Positions 8,582 to 18,204 of a stretch of 64,000 bases of DNA are shown in pieces. How positions within the stretch are numbered: position 1 is the first letter of the stretch; every line of letters starts with the position of its first letter. This DNA comes from Mariniphaga sp040772505. GTDB taxonomy: Bacteria > Bacteroidota > Bacteroidia > Bacteroidales > Prolixibacteraceae. Under the pieces are notes generated by a model, which was not told where the DNA came from, made no database searches, and was given only the letters and a program-made list of their open reading frames with translations. The stretch covers positions 90,912 to 154,911 of the forward strand of contig JAXGYA010000009.1 of assembly GCA_040772505.1 (NCBI GenBank). Direction: 5' to 3'. The position numbers were made by a program, and so were the translations under genes.

Positions 8582-11500
8582 ATGAAATATATACATTTAT
8601 CCTTAATCTTGCTTTTCATTTTTTTACTGAATGGTTGTCAATCCCAACAAAAACCTCAAGCTCCCCTTCCGGGTTTTGAAAATTACGTAAATGCCTACAC
8701 GAGTGGCAAAATATCAACCGGTTCATCAATTACGGTGCACCTCCTGCAGCCCGTAAGTCAAAAAAACATTAATCTGAAAAAGCTATTCACATTTTCTCCC
8801 GATATAAAAGGTGAAGCGCTGATAACCGGTGAGCGTGTGGTGGAATTCAGACCATTTGCTCCGTTAAAACAGGGAACCACCTACTCTGCCACTTTCAGGC
8901 TGGGTGAGCTGATTGATACCGAACCGCAATTCAAAGAGATGACTTTTCAATTTTCAACCCTTGAGCAGTGGTTTTCAGTCTCTTTCGACGGATTGCAAAG
9001 CCACGAAGGGGCTTCATTATCCCAAATGCAGTTTTCGGGCTGTCTGCTCACGGCAGATGATGCCCCGCCCGCCGAAACCGAGAAAATTCTTCAAGCCGGA
9101 TATGAAGGCAAAAGCGTTCCCATACGGTGGAATCACGAACTTGCCGGCAGAAAACATTTTTTCACTATTGACAGTTTGCAGCGGTATCCCGGGAAAAAAG
9201 GGAAACTTCAGCTGCAATGGAACGGCAACCCGATTTCTGTACAGAAAAAAGGTGAAGAGACAATTTCCATTCCCGATCTGAATGTTTTTGAAATATTGGA
9301 TGCAAAAGTAAATAACGAGCCTGAGCAGCACATTGAAATACGCTTTTCTGACCCCATACTGAAATCTCAGGATCTGACAGGCTTCGTGGTTTTAAACGAA
9401 GATGCGAACCTCCGGCTGACAAGTGAAGGAAACATCATAAAAGCGTGGCCGGAAAAGCGTCTGTCAGCCGAACACGATTTGACGGTTTTCAATGGAATTG
9501 AAAACATTAATTATGCAAAGCTGCCTGCTTCCGAAACTTTCCGGCTGCATTTCAGTGAAATGAACCCCGAAGTCAGGTTTATCGGGAAAGGGGTGATAGT
9601 TCCGCAAAGCGAAACCCTGGAAATTCCCTTTGAAGCCATAGCCCTGAGCTCTGTTGAAGTGCGTGTGGTACAGATTTTCAAAGAGAATATCCTCACTTTT
9701 TTCCAAGCCAACAATTACGACGGAAGCGCTGAACTGATTAAAGCAGGCAGGCTGGTTCATTCCGGCAACGTTGACCTGACTCCCAAGGAACCCGATGGAT
9801 TAGAGAAATGGAACACCTATAAAATCAATCTGGCAGAACTGTTTCCCATTGAACAAGGGGCAATTTACAATGTGCAGTTGCGCTTTTTTAAAGAAAATTC
9901 CGTTCTTTCCTGTGGTGAAAATGATAAAGCAAGCCCATCGAAAAAAATCAGATCAGAAAAAAAAGAACCCTATCAAACAGAATGGGACTATCCCGGCTGG
10001 TATTTCAACTACTATTACCCGCCAAACTACAACTGGCAAGAGCGTGACAATCCCTGCCACGACTCCTATTACAACTCCGACCGGTTTGTTTCCAGAAATA
10101 TTTTTGCCTCCCAGCTGGGCATTATCGCCAAAGAGGGACAGGATCACAAAATCACATTTGCCGTAACCAACCTGCTCACCACTGTTCCGGAGCAAAATAC
10201 CGAGCTTCGCCTGTTTAACTACCAGAACCGGCACATGCAGACCTTAACCACCGATAATCAGGGTTTTGCATCTGCAACATTTGAAAAGAAACCGTTTTTT
10301 CTGATTGCTCAAAAAGGGAATCAGTTTGGATACCTCCGTCTGGACGACGGCAGTTCACTTTCCACCAGCAATTTCAATGTCGGCGGACAGGTTGTTACCG
10401 ACGGACTGAAAGGATTTATTTATGGCGAACGTGGTGTCTGGCGTCCGGGCGACACGATTTACCTGAATACAATTATTGAAAAGGAGAATGCCGGGCTCCC
10501 TGAAAATTATCCCGTGCTTTTTGAACTGATAAATCCTTTGGGGCAAGTTGTTGATAAAAGGGTGCTCACAGAAAACATAAACGGCTTTTATCCGGTTCAG
10601 GTGAAAACCGCCGCCGATGCACCCACCGGCAACTGGCAGGCGCAGGTTACCGTTGGCAATGCAGTTTTCTCAAAAAGAGTAAAGATTGAAACCATAAAAC
10701 CCAACCGGTTAAAAATAAAACTGGATTTGCCCAAAACCGCACTGACTCAAAAAACCGAAAGTATTCCACTGGAAGCTGCATGGCTTCACGGTTCGCCGGC
10801 GCGTTCACTGAAAGCCAAAGTGGATGTTCTTTTTGTAGAAAACAAAGCTTCATTCACGGGATTTGAACAATACACATTCACCGACCCTGCTTCATCCTTT
10901 TCACCAACCGAACAGGCTATTTTTGAAGGAAACCTTGGTGCAGACGGCAAAACATCGGTTCCGGTCGATTTTCAATCTGTGGAAGATGCACCGGGAATGT
11001 TAAAAGCATGGTTTACCACCCGCGTTTTTGAGCAGGGAGGCGACTTCAGCATAAATGTTGAGCAAGCCGCATTTGCTCCCTATTCCACTTTTGTCGGAGT
11101 AAAAATGCCGGCTTCCGAAGATAACTGGTACAAAACCGACACAGACTATCTTCCTGATATAGTGCTGGTTGATGCTAACGGAAAAGCAGTTTCAGGCGAT
11201 GACATCGAGGCAAGACTCTATAAAATTGACTGGCGCTGGTGGTGGGAATCCGGCGAAGAGTATCTGGCACATTACGTTTCGGGAAACTACTATCGCCCCG
11301 TGATTTCGTGGGATGTTAACAACGCATCGCACAAAACACAACTACAGCTGAATGTGAAATACAACAACTGGCAGGACAATGGCAGGTATCTGTTATGGGT
11401 GAAAAACCTCACCAGCGGTCACGCTTCCGGCGTCACCTTTTACATGTCGCAATGGGGTGCATGGAGAACAGAAGGGATGGCAGAAGGCGCCGCGCTGCTG

Positions 11501-14119
11501 TCTTTGCGCACCGACAAGGAAAAATACAATGCAGGTGAAAAAATTGAAGTAACCATCCCCTCTTCCAAAAGTGGAAAAGCACTGGTGAGCATTGAAACCG
11601 GAACCGGAATATCCGATATTTTCTGGGTCAACACCAAAGAGAAACAGACAAGCTTCACCATTGACGCCAAACCCGAAATGGCTCCCAACTTTTATGTTCA
11701 TGTAAGCCTAATCCAGCCCTACGGGCAAACCGAAAACGATGCACCGCTGCGGATGTATGGGGTAATTCCGGTGTTGGTAGAAAACCCTGAAACCATTCTG
11801 AAACCGGCTCTTCAGGTTCCTGATGAAATTGAACCTGAGAAAGAATATACCATCAGGGTTTCCGAAACCAACCGAAAGGAGATGACCTACACGCTTGCAG
11901 TGGTTGACGAAGGACTTCTGGCTTTGACAAATTATAAAACACCCAATCCTCACTCCGAATTTTATGCACGCGAAGCGTTGGGGGTGAAAACCTGGGACTT
12001 GTATGACGAAGTTGCCGGTGCATACGGTATTCGGCTCGAAAAAGCTTTTGCCGTCGGTGGCGACGCTGACCTTGCTGTTTCCGGCGAAAAGGATGTGAGC
12101 CGGTTTAAACCTGTTGTTCAGTATGCCGGCCCCTTTACCCTGAAAAAGGGAAAAACAGCAACTCACAAGTTTAAAATGCCAAACTATGTGGGTGAAGTTA
12201 GAGTGATGGTGGTTGCCGGAAACAACGGTGCATTTGGCAATTCTGAGGCATCAGTTCCAGTGCGAAGCGGATTGATGATGCTTGCCACAGCACCGCGGGT
12301 GCTGGCTCCTGGTGAAGAGATACTGCTTCCCATACAGGTTTTTGCAATGAAGGAAAATGTAAAAAACGTCAAAGTCAAAGTGAAGACCAACCCGCTATTG
12401 TCGGTTGCAGAAGAAGATGAAAAGGAGATACGCTTTGAGAGAACCGGAGACCAGATGGCTTTTTTTAAACTTAAAGTAAACTCCGCAACGGGCGCCGGGA
12501 AAATTACCGCAGAAGCATTTAGCGGCAGCGAAAAAGCCAGCTATGAAATTAATATTGAAATTCGTAACCCCAATGCGCCTGTTACGGTGGAATCTTCTCA
12601 GATTGTTGAAGGAAATCAAAGCTGGGAAACACAATTACAGGTTCCGGGGAGAGCGGCTGATGCCAAAGCATGGATAGAAATCTCAGGTTTCCCTTCGATT
12701 AACCTGACAAAACATATCAACTACCTGATTAATTATCCGCACGGTTGTGCCGAGCAAATCGTTTCCACGGCACTGCCACAGCTTTTTCTGGAAGGACTAA
12801 CCGAACTTTCTGACGAAAGAAAGCAGGAAATTGAGAAATATGTTCGGGCAACACTGCAAAAACTGCCAGCTTATCAGCTTCCTGCCGGTGGCTTTGCCTA
12901 CTGGCCCGGTAGTGCCATCGCCGATGAGTGGGCAACCAGTTATGCCGGACATTTTATGCTAATCGCTGAAAAATCGGGTTATACGCTCCCGGTTGGACTG
13001 AAAAGCAAGTGGTTATCCTTTCAGCAGACTGCTGCCAGGAACTACACCCCGTCAGAAAGCCTGATAGATGGATTCCCGGTGCAGAATTTTGATTTTATTC
13101 AGTCATACCGGCTCTACACACTTGCCCTTGCAGGGTCTCCCGATATGGGAGCAATGAACAGACTGCGCGAAAAAAGAGGCAAACCTGCCATCACATCGTG
13201 GCAACTGGCAGCTGCATATATTCTTGCAGGGCAACCTGATGCGGGAAAAAAACTGATTGCAGATTTAACCACATCCATCGAAGAGTACCGCGAACAAAGC
13301 GGAACTTTTGGCTCTGCACTGCGCGATAAAGCAATCATTCTTGAAACATTGGTCTTATCCGGAGAAAAAGAAAAAGCTTTTCGCTTGCTGCAAACCATTG
13401 CAAACGAGATGAACCAAAGCGGCTGGCTGAATACTCAGGAAACCGCATGGTGTCTGATGTCGGCTTCTTCATTTGCCCGTAAATTTGCGTCAGGTAGTGA
13501 AGAGACACGATTTTCATTAACAGTAAACGGAGAGACCACAAAACTCCGTTCAAAAATTCCGGTGATAAATATTCCGGTGGATTTGAAAGAGAAGAAAGAT
13601 ATTCAGGTGAATTATACCAACAACGGCAGCTCACCAAATTACGTGAAAGTGCTGGCACGCGGTGTACCTGCCGGTATCGACACTTCTTTCTTCTCAAATA
13701 ATTTAGTGATGCAGGTGAAATATTACAATTCTGCAGGTGATGAAATTAATCCGCAAACATTGAGGCAGGGAGAAGATTTCAAGCTGGAAGTGACCCTGAA
13801 AAATCCCGGGATTTACCGGCATTATGAAAATCTGATACTGAATACGATTTTCCCTTCCGGATGGGAAATAATGAACCGTCGGATTGGAGATATTCCTCAG
13901 GAGGAATATCAAGATTTTGATTATCAGGATATTCGGGATGACCGGGTTTACACCTACTTCAACTTAGAGATGAATAGGCAAAAAACTTTTGTCTTTTATT
14001 TAAACGCTGCGTATGCCGGACGGTTTTATCAGCCTCCGGTGAACTGCGAAGCCATGTATGACCAAAGTGTAAGCGCTCAGCAACCCGGAAGATTCATTGA
14101 AATAAACCGGAACCAATAA
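8582..14119 (+). CDS. Bacterial alpha-2-macroglobulin lipoprotein
   Basis: 1845 residues from the ATG at 8582; an upstream in-frame start at 8543 would bury the lipoprotein signal and is not preferred. The signal ends in LLNGC (lipidated C19). Repeated macroglobulin beta-domains follow, with the A2M motif YGERGVWRPGDTIY near residue 620. The internal thioester motif CAEQ is intact at residues 1389-1392 (PHGCAEQ), so this is the protease-trapping, thioester-bearing type, not the thioester-less kind. Bacterial A2Ms guard the envelope against foreign proteases and covalently capture them. The next gene encodes PBP1C, the well-known partner that rebuilds peptidoglycan after attack. No frameshift was seen. 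Confidence 0.93.
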   Translation: MKYIHLSLILLFIFLLNGCQSQQKPQAPLPGFENYVNAYTSGKISTGSSITVHLLQPVSQKNINLKKLFTFSPDIKGEALITGERVVEFRPFAPLKQGTTYSATFRLGELIDTEPQFKEMTFQFSTLEQWFSVSFDGLQSHEGASLSQMQFSGCLLTADDAPPAETEKILQAGYEGKSVPIRWNHELAGRKHFFTIDSLQRYPGKKGKLQLQWNGNPISVQKKGEETISIPDLNVFEILDAKVNNEPEQHIEIRFSDPILKSQDLTGFVVLNEDANLRLTSEGNIIKAWPEKRLSAEHDLTVFNGIENINYAKLPASETFRLHFSEMNPEVRFIGKGVIVPQSETLEIPFEAIALSSVEVRVVQIFKENILTFFQANNYDGSAELIKAGRLVHSGNVDLTPKEPDGLEKWNTYKINLAELFPIEQGAIYNVQLRFFKENSVLSCGENDKASPSKKIRSEKKEPYQTEWDYPGWYFNYYYPPNYNWQERDNPCHDSYYNSDRFVSRNIFASQLGIIAKEGQDHKITFAVTNLLTTVPEQNTELRLFNYQNRHMQTLTTDNQGFASATFEKKPFFLIAQKGNQFGYLRLDDGSSLSTSNFNVGGQVVTDGLKGFIYGERGVWRPGDTIYLNTIIEKENAGLPENYPVLFELINPLGQVVDKRVLTENINGFYPVQVKTAADAPTGNWQAQVTVGNAVFSKRVKIETIKPNRLKIKLDLPKTALTQKTESIPLEAAWLHGSPARSLKAKVDVLFVENKASFTGFEQYTFTDPASSFSPTEQAIFEGNLGADGKTSVPVDFQSVEDAPGMLKAWFTTRVFEQGGDFSINVEQAAFAPYSTFVGVKMPASEDNWYKTDTDYLPDIVLVDANGKAVSGDDIEARLYKIDWRWWWESGEEYLAHYVSGNYYRPVISWDVNNASHKTQLQLNVKYNNWQDNGRYLLWVKNLTSGHASGVTFYMSQWGAWRTEGMAEGAALLSLRTDKEKYNAGEKIEVTIPSSKSGKALVSIETGTGISDIFWVNTKEKQTSFTIDAKPEMAPNFYVHVSLIQPYGQTENDAPLRMYGVIPVLVENPETILKPALQVPDEIEPEKEYTIRVSETNRKEMTYTLAVVDEGLLALTNYKTPNPHSEFYAREALGVKTWDLYDEVAGAYGIRLEKAFAVGGDADLAVSGEKDVSRFKPVVQYAGPFTLKKGKTATHKFKMPNYVGEVRVMVVAGNNGAFGNSEASVPVRSGLMMLATAPRVLAPGEEILLPIQVFAMKENVKNVKVKVKTNPLLSVAEEDEKEIRFERTGDQMAFFKLKVNSATGAGKITAEAFSGSEKASYEINIEIRNPNAPVTVESSQIVEGNQSWETQLQVPGRAADAKAWIEISGFPSINLTKHINYLINYPHGCAEQIVSTALPQLFLEGLTELSDERKQEIEKYVRATLQKLPAYQLPAGGFAYWPGSAIADEWATSYAGHFMLIAEKSGYTLPVGLKSKWLSFQQTAARNYTPSESLIDGFPVQNFDFIQSYRLYTLALAGSPDMGAMNRLREKRGKPAITSWQLAAAYILAGQPDAGKKLIADLTTSIEEYREQSGTFGSALRDKAIILETLVLSGEKEKAFRLLQTIANEMNQSGWLNTQETAWCLMSASSFARKFASGSEETRFSLTVNGETTKLRSKIPVINIPVDLKEKKDIQVNYTNNGSSPNYVKVLARGVPAGIDTSFFSNNLVMQVKYYNSAGDEINPQTLRQGEDFKLEVTLKNPGIYRHYENLILNTIFPSGWEIMNRRIGDIPQEEYQDFDYQDIRDDRVYTYFNLEMNRQKTFVFYLNAAYAGRFYQPPVNCEAMYDQSVSAQQPGRFIEINRNQ

Positions 14120-14136
14120 CGACAGAAGATTCGCAT

Positions 14137-14158
14137 CAGACCGGTTTTTTTGGGTCTG
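14137..14158 (+). other. Hairpin in the A2M-pbpC gap
   Basis: CAGACC and GGTCTG can pair around a T-rich loop shortly after the A2M stop. The T-run lies in the loop and not after the stem, so it is a poor terminator; it may attenuate or process the mRNA between the two genes. Confidence 0.3.
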
Positions 14159-14229
14159 TACGACTGCTACCCCGGCATTGTGCCACAAGTGGCAGAACTA
14201 TTTCATAAAAAATTTGGCGTAACAAAAAA

Positions 14230-16614
14230 GTGCGTTTAATATGTAATACAATCATATTTACAGCGGGCAAAAGAAACCTCATCATTACAGCTACTATTTT
14301 TATTTTGCTCTTTTTGGGATTTTGGTTCGCCGTTCCCCGTCCGCTGTTCAGCGTGCCGTTCTCGACAGTGGTTGAGAGCAGCGACGGGAAACTGCTGGGT
14401 GCGCGCATTGCTGTGGACCAGCAGTGGCGTTTCCCGGCTCCCGACTCCGTTCCCGTCAAATATGAGAAGTGCCTTCTGATCTATGAAGACCGCTATTTTC
14501 ATGTTCATCCGGGTGTTAATCCGGTGGCGCTGGCAAGAGCGCTTGTTCAAAATTTAAAGGCACGGAAAACCATCAGCGGCGGCAGTACGATTACCATGCA
14601 GATTTGCCGGATGGCAAGAGGCAACAAACCGCGTACCTTAACAAACAAAGTCATAGAGATGATTTGGGCACTCAATCTTGAACTCCGGTACTCCAAAAAT
14701 GAGATTCTCAATCTATACGCTTCCCATGCACCTTTTGGCGGAAATGTAGTGGGCATTGAGGCGGCTTCCTGGAGGTGGTATGCCAGACAGCCATCACAGC
14801 TTTCATGGGCGGAATCGGCAACGCTTGCGGTACTCCCCAATGCGCCGTCGCTCATCTATCCGGGGCGACTTGACCAGCGACTGAAACAAAAACGCGATTT
14901 TGTGCTGAAAAAATTGCTGCAAATCGGCACTATCGACTCCTTAACCTTCAGACTTTCAGTAGCCGAGCCGCTTCCTGAAAAAGTGAATCCTCTGCCGGCA
15001 AACGCCTATCACCTTACGGAAAGAGCCGCAAAAGAAAAGAGCGGACAACGTATTCGCTCAACCATTAACCACAGCCTGCAAAATGCAGTTACCGAACGCA
15101 TGAACAGGCACAGAAAGGAGCTGGAAGCCAATCACATCTACAATATGGCTGTAGTAGTTTCAGAAGTATCCACGGGAGAGGTGAAAGCCTACATTGGAAA
15201 TATTTTTGACGGCGATAACTCCAAACACGGAAACAGCGTGAACATCATCCATGCTCCGCGGAGTACAGGAAGCATTCTGAAACCACTCCTATATTGCAAA
15301 ATGCTTGACGACGGAATGATAACGCCGCAAATGCTGGTTCCCGATATTCCTATGCGATTTGGCGGATTCACACCCGTCAATTTTGACAGGGCATATAACG
15401 GCGCTGTTCCGGCTGCCGAGGCACTGGCGCGCTCACTAAATATTCCGGCAGTTCAAATGCTGAAGGATTACGGCATACCACCCTTCTATGAGTTTTTGAA
15501 AAAAACGGGAATGACTACTTTGAAGAAGCCCCCCGGACATTACGGGCTTTCCCTGATCTTAGGCGGTTCAGAGGTTACTCTGTGGGATTTGACCGGAATG
15601 TACACCTCTCTGGTAAATATTTTACGCAAATATGATGAACAGGATGGTTTATACGCAGCACAACCATTCAGACCGCTTGAGTGGGTCAAGAAAAATGAAG
15701 AACTGAAACCGGAAATATTAAAATCTGCTCAGCCGGTAATCCGTGCTTCAGCAATCTATGAAACGTTGCAGGCACTTCTTGAAGTAAAACGCCCCGACTC
15801 GGAAGCGGGCTGGCAAGCCTTTGCATCTTCGCGGAATATTGCATGGAAAACCGGCACCAGTTTTGGCTTTAGAGATGCATGGGCGGTGGGAATGACGCGC
15901 GATTATGTGGTTTCGATTTGGGTTGGAAATGCCAACGGCGAAGGACGTCCGGGGCTCACCGGAATCAATGCGGCAGCGCCGCTTCTTTTCGATATTTTTG
16001 AATTACTACCCGCTTCCCGCTGGTTCAGAATGCCGGTTGATGAGATGGTTGAGCTTGACTTGTGTGTAAAAAGCGGCTATCGCGCCGGTGCAAACTGCGA
16101 TTCTGTAAAAAAAGTGTGGCTCCCTTCCGGAAGCGTTGCCGGACTTTGTCCGTTTCATCAGAAAATTCATCTGGACGAACAGGGAGTACACCGCGTTAAT
16201 GCGGACTGTTATCCGGTTGCCAAAATGACGCATAAAAACTGGTTCATTCTTCCCCCCGCCATGGAATACTATTATAAGCCACGAAATCCGTTCTATTCTG
16301 TCCTGCCGAAACTGCTGCCCGGTTGTGTGGAAGAGATCGGGACTATGGAGTTTGTTTATCCCCGCGAATGGAACAACCTGTTTGTACCCACCGACCTAGA
16401 CGGCACGCCCGGACATCTCATTTTTGAACTGGTGCACAGACAAAAAGGGTCATCTGTTTTCTGGCAAATGGATAATCAATACCTGGGAGAAACCAGAGGA
16501 ATGCACCAAATGGCAGTTCACCCTGCCCCGGGCTGGCATATTCTGAATGTCACCGATCAGTCGGGGAACAGGCTCACACGGCGTTTCTACTGTCTTTCTG
16601 AGAGTTTGCAATAA
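14230..16614 (+). CDS. pbpC: Penicillin-binding protein 1C (glycosyltransferase/transpeptidase)
   Basis: 794 residues from a GTG at 14230. One N-terminal membrane segment (LIITATIFILLFLGFWFAV) anchors a periplasmic protein. The GT51 glycosyltransferase domain has YEDRYFHVHPGVNP and GGSTITMQ. The transpeptidase domain carries SILK (S348 as nucleophile, K351), SLN and KTGT (K540). The last ~100 residues form the BiPBP C-terminal domain typical of PBP1C. It polymerises and cross-links peptidoglycan. It follows the A2M gene by 110 bp, the conserved A2M-PBP1C pairing thought to couple protease trapping to wall repair. Confidence 0.93.
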   Translation: MRLICNTIIFTAGKRNLIITATIFILLFLGFWFAVPRPLFSVPFSTVVESSDGKLLGARIAVDQQWRFPAPDSVPVKYEKCLLIYEDRYFHVHPGVNPVALARALVQNLKARKTISGGSTITMQICRMARGNKPRTLTNKVIEMIWALNLELRYSKNEILNLYASHAPFGGNVVGIEAASWRWYARQPSQLSWAESATLAVLPNAPSLIYPGRLDQRLKQKRDFVLKKLLQIGTIDSLTFRLSVAEPLPEKVNPLPANAYHLTERAAKEKSGQRIRSTINHSLQNAVTERMNRHRKELEANHIYNMAVVVSEVSTGEVKAYIGNIFDGDNSKHGNSVNIIHAPRSTGSILKPLLYCKMLDDGMITPQMLVPDIPMRFGGFTPVNFDRAYNGAVPAAEALARSLNIPAVQMLKDYGIPPFYEFLKKTGMTTLKKPPGHYGLSLILGGSEVTLWDLTGMYTSLVNILRKYDEQDGLYAAQPFRPLEWVKKNEELKPEILKSAQPVIRASAIYETLQALLEVKRPDSEAGWQAFASSRNIAWKTGTSFGFRDAWAVGMTRDYVVSIWVGNANGEGRPGLTGINAAAPLLFDIFELLPASRWFRMPVDEMVELDLCVKSGYRAGANCDSVKKVWLPSGSVAGLCPFHQKIHLDEQGVHRVNADCYPVAKMTHKNWFILPPAMEYYYKPRNPFYSVLPKLLPGCVEEIGTMEFVYPREWNNLFVPTDLDGTPGHLIFELVHRQKGSSVFWQMDNQYLGETRGMHQMAVHPAPGWHILNVTDQSGNRLTRRFYCLSESLQ

Positions 16615-16635
16615 ATATTTATGGGGATATTTTTG
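16605..16635 (+). promoter_or_regulatory. Consensus Bacteroidota promoter
   Basis: TTTG (16605-16608), a 19-bp spacer and TATTTTTG (16628-16635) match both consensus elements. It begins inside the last codons of pbpC and lies ~47 bp before the start of the small secreted protein gene. Confidence 0.7.
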
Positions 16636-16681
16636 ATTAATTCAACTATTTATGCAAAATTTGCTCTTATTAAATAAAAAA

Positions 16682-17077
16682 ATGAAATCCATGAAAAAAT
16701 TAATCGTTCTTGTTTTAGTTACACTGTTTGCTTCAGCAATTTTTCAGACAACAGCCGCTCCGGTGAAAAAGGATATAACCGGCGAGTGGGTTTTTAAAAG
16801 TACCCATGCGCCCTATGGTTACGACAAAGGAACCATTATCATCAACAGCAAAGAGGGAGAAATGTCCGGCGAAATCAAATTTTCGGAAGGAACAAAAGTG
16901 CCTATGAAAGATGTGAAAATAACAGAAGGCGTACTGACATTCACCATCAATGTGGAACACTACAACATACCTATTAAAGCCACCATTGAGGAAGGCAAAC
17001 TGAAAGGTGTTGCAGAAACGCCCGATGGAAAAATCCCTTTTGAGGCAGCAAGGGCTGAGAAAAAGAAAAAAGAGTAA
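16682..17077 (+). CDS. Small secreted protein of unknown function
   Basis: 131 residues from the ATG at 16682; starts at 16652 or 16691 are possible. The N-terminus (MKKLIVLVLVTLFASAIF) is a signal peptide, probably cleaved after TTA. The mature ~105 residues are predicted beta-rich, with alternating short strands (GTIIINSKEGEMSGEIKF, GVLTFTINVEHYNIPIKA) and a Lys-rich tail. The pattern resembles small Bacteroidota periplasmic or lipocalin-like beta-sandwich proteins, but no family is recognised with certainty. It has its own consensus promoter and is not part of the downstream his operon. Function unknown. Confidence 0.75.
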   Translation: MKSMKKLIVLVLVTLFASAIFQTTAAPVKKDITGEWVFKSTHAPYGYDKGTIIINSKEGEMSGEIKFSEGTKVPMKDVKITEGVLTFTINVEHYNIPIKATIEEGKLKGVAETPDGKIPFEAARAEKKKKE

Positions 17078-17120
17078 CCGCAATTTTTTCTTAACAATTG
17101 GTTTAGTTCTCTCACCTGCA

Positions 17121-17151
17121 TTGCAGGAAAAGAAATTAATATCTATAATTG
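17121..17151 (+). promoter_or_regulatory. Putative promoter of the his operon
   Basis: TTG (17121-17123), a 20-bp spacer and TATAATTG (17144-17151), one mismatch from TAnnTTTG. It would start transcription just before the leader peptide, as expected for an attenuated operon. The -33 element lies in a small palindrome (CCTGCATTGCAGG, from about 17115), which could be an additional operator. Confidence 0.4.
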
Positions 17152-17165
17152 CAAAAAAGGAAAAC

Positions 17166-17210
17166 ATGAATTACATATTTAGACATCACGGCCATCATTT
17201 CGGAACCTAA
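17166..17210 (+). CDS. hisL: Histidine operon leader peptide
   Basis: A 14-codon ORF with the product MNYIFRHHGHHFGT. Four of its residues are histidine, in the group HHGHH, and it is preceded by AAAAAAGGAAAAC, a plausible ribosome site. It lies 117 bp before hisG and 47 bp before an intrinsic terminator. This is the classical arrangement for ribosome-mediated attenuation: when charged His-tRNA is scarce the ribosome stalls at the His codons and the terminator does not form. The sequence itself shows the ORF, the His codons and the competing hairpins; regulation is inferred from the known mechanism in other his operons. Confidence 0.85.
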   Translation: MNYIFRHHGHHFGT

Positions 17211-17215
17211 TTTCT

Positions 17216-17284
17216 GGCAGGTCGGGATTGTTTATTGTAATTCTGAAAATATGAATAAGGCTTGCCATTAGGCAGGCTTTTTTT
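17216..17284 (+). terminator. his attenuator with competing antiterminator
   Basis: The terminator stem AAGGCTTGCC (17257-17266), loop ATTA and GGCAGGCTTT end in seven T residues (17278-17284). The 3' arm GGCAGG (17271-17276) is present a second time at 17216-17221, just after the leader stop. That copy can pair with the terminator's 5' arm (CTTGCC, 17261-17266) to form a mutually exclusive antiterminator. Confidence 0.8.
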
Positions 17285-17326
17285 GTGAAATGGTTTTTAA
17301 TAATTGATTACAGAAAAACAGAACTG

Positions 17327-18184
17327 ATGGAAAAACTAAAAATTGCCATTCAAGCTCGCGGAAGGTTAAACGAAGAATCCATGAAACTGATTAAAGATTC
17401 AGGAATATCGCTGACCATCGGCAGAAGAAAACTGGTTTCCGAAGCGGTGAATTTTCCGCTTGAAGTGTTATTTCTGCGCGATGATGATATTCCGCAAACC
17501 GTTGCCGACGGAGTGGCAGATGTGGGCATTGTGGGTGAAAATGAGATGCTGGAAAAAGCCAAAAATGTAATGGTTGCCAAGCGGCTGGGATTCAGCAAAT
17601 GCCGTCTTTCACTTGCGATTCCCAAATCGACAGATTACCCGGGTCCGCAGTTTTTCAGCGGAAAAAAAATTGCAACCTCCTACCCCAACATCCTCAATAA
17701 ATTTCTCAGGGAGCACAACATTCAGGCTGATATTCATCTGATTAGCGGCTCGGTGGAAATTGCCCCCGGAATTGGCCTTGCCGATGCCATTTTCGATATT
17801 GTCAGCTCAGGCTCAACACTGGTGAGCAACCGGCTGAAGGAGGTGGAAATTGTTCTGAAATCTGAAGCGATACTCATTGCCAGACCCGCCCTTTCAGAAG
17901 AGAAGCAGGAGATTCTGGAGGAGCTGATTTTCAGATTGGAATCGGTGCAACGGGCTGAAGGGAAAAAATATATCCTGCTGAATATTCCAAATGAAAAGAT
18001 TAATACTGTTGCCGGACTGCTTCCCGGAATAAAGAGTCCGACCGTTGTGCCCCTTGCACAGGAAGGGTGGAGTTCCATGCATTCGGTGATTTCTGAAAAG
18101 GATTTTTGGGATATCATCGGAAAACTGAAAAAAGCAGGAGCTGAAGGAATATTGGTGGTTCCCATTGAAAAGATGATTTTTTAA
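17327..18184 (+). CDS. hisG: ATP phosphoribosyltransferase
   Basis: 285 residues from the ATG at 17327; an in-frame GTG at 17285 lies immediately after the attenuator and is unlikely. It catalyses the first step of histidine synthesis, condensing ATP and PRPP. The N-terminus (KLKIAIQARGRLNEESMKLI) and GVADVGIVGENE are typical, and the PRPP-binding loop is the segment FDIVSSGSTLVSNRL. The ~75-residue C-terminal regulatory domain is present, so this is the long, histidine-feedback-inhibited form that does not need HisZ. It is the first structural gene after the attenuator and is 20 bp from hisD. Confidence 0.96.
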   Translation: MEKLKIAIQARGRLNEESMKLIKDSGISLTIGRRKLVSEAVNFPLEVLFLRDDDIPQTVADGVADVGIVGENEMLEKAKNVMVAKRLGFSKCRLSLAIPKSTDYPGPQFFSGKKIATSYPNILNKFLREHNIQADIHLISGSVEIAPGIGLADAIFDIVSSGSTLVSNRLKEVEIVLKSEAILIARPALSEEKQEILEELIFRLESVQRAEGKKYILLNIPNEKINTVAGLLPGIKSPTVVPLAQEGWSSMHSVISEKDFWDIIGKLKKAGAEGILVVPIEKMIF

Positions 18185-18204
18185 ACACTTGATTCACAGA
18201 ATAT

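Noticed and set aside
9017..13912. Several antisense ORFs of 60-150 codons inside the A2M gene
   Set aside because: Shadow frames of a long, well-supported gene.
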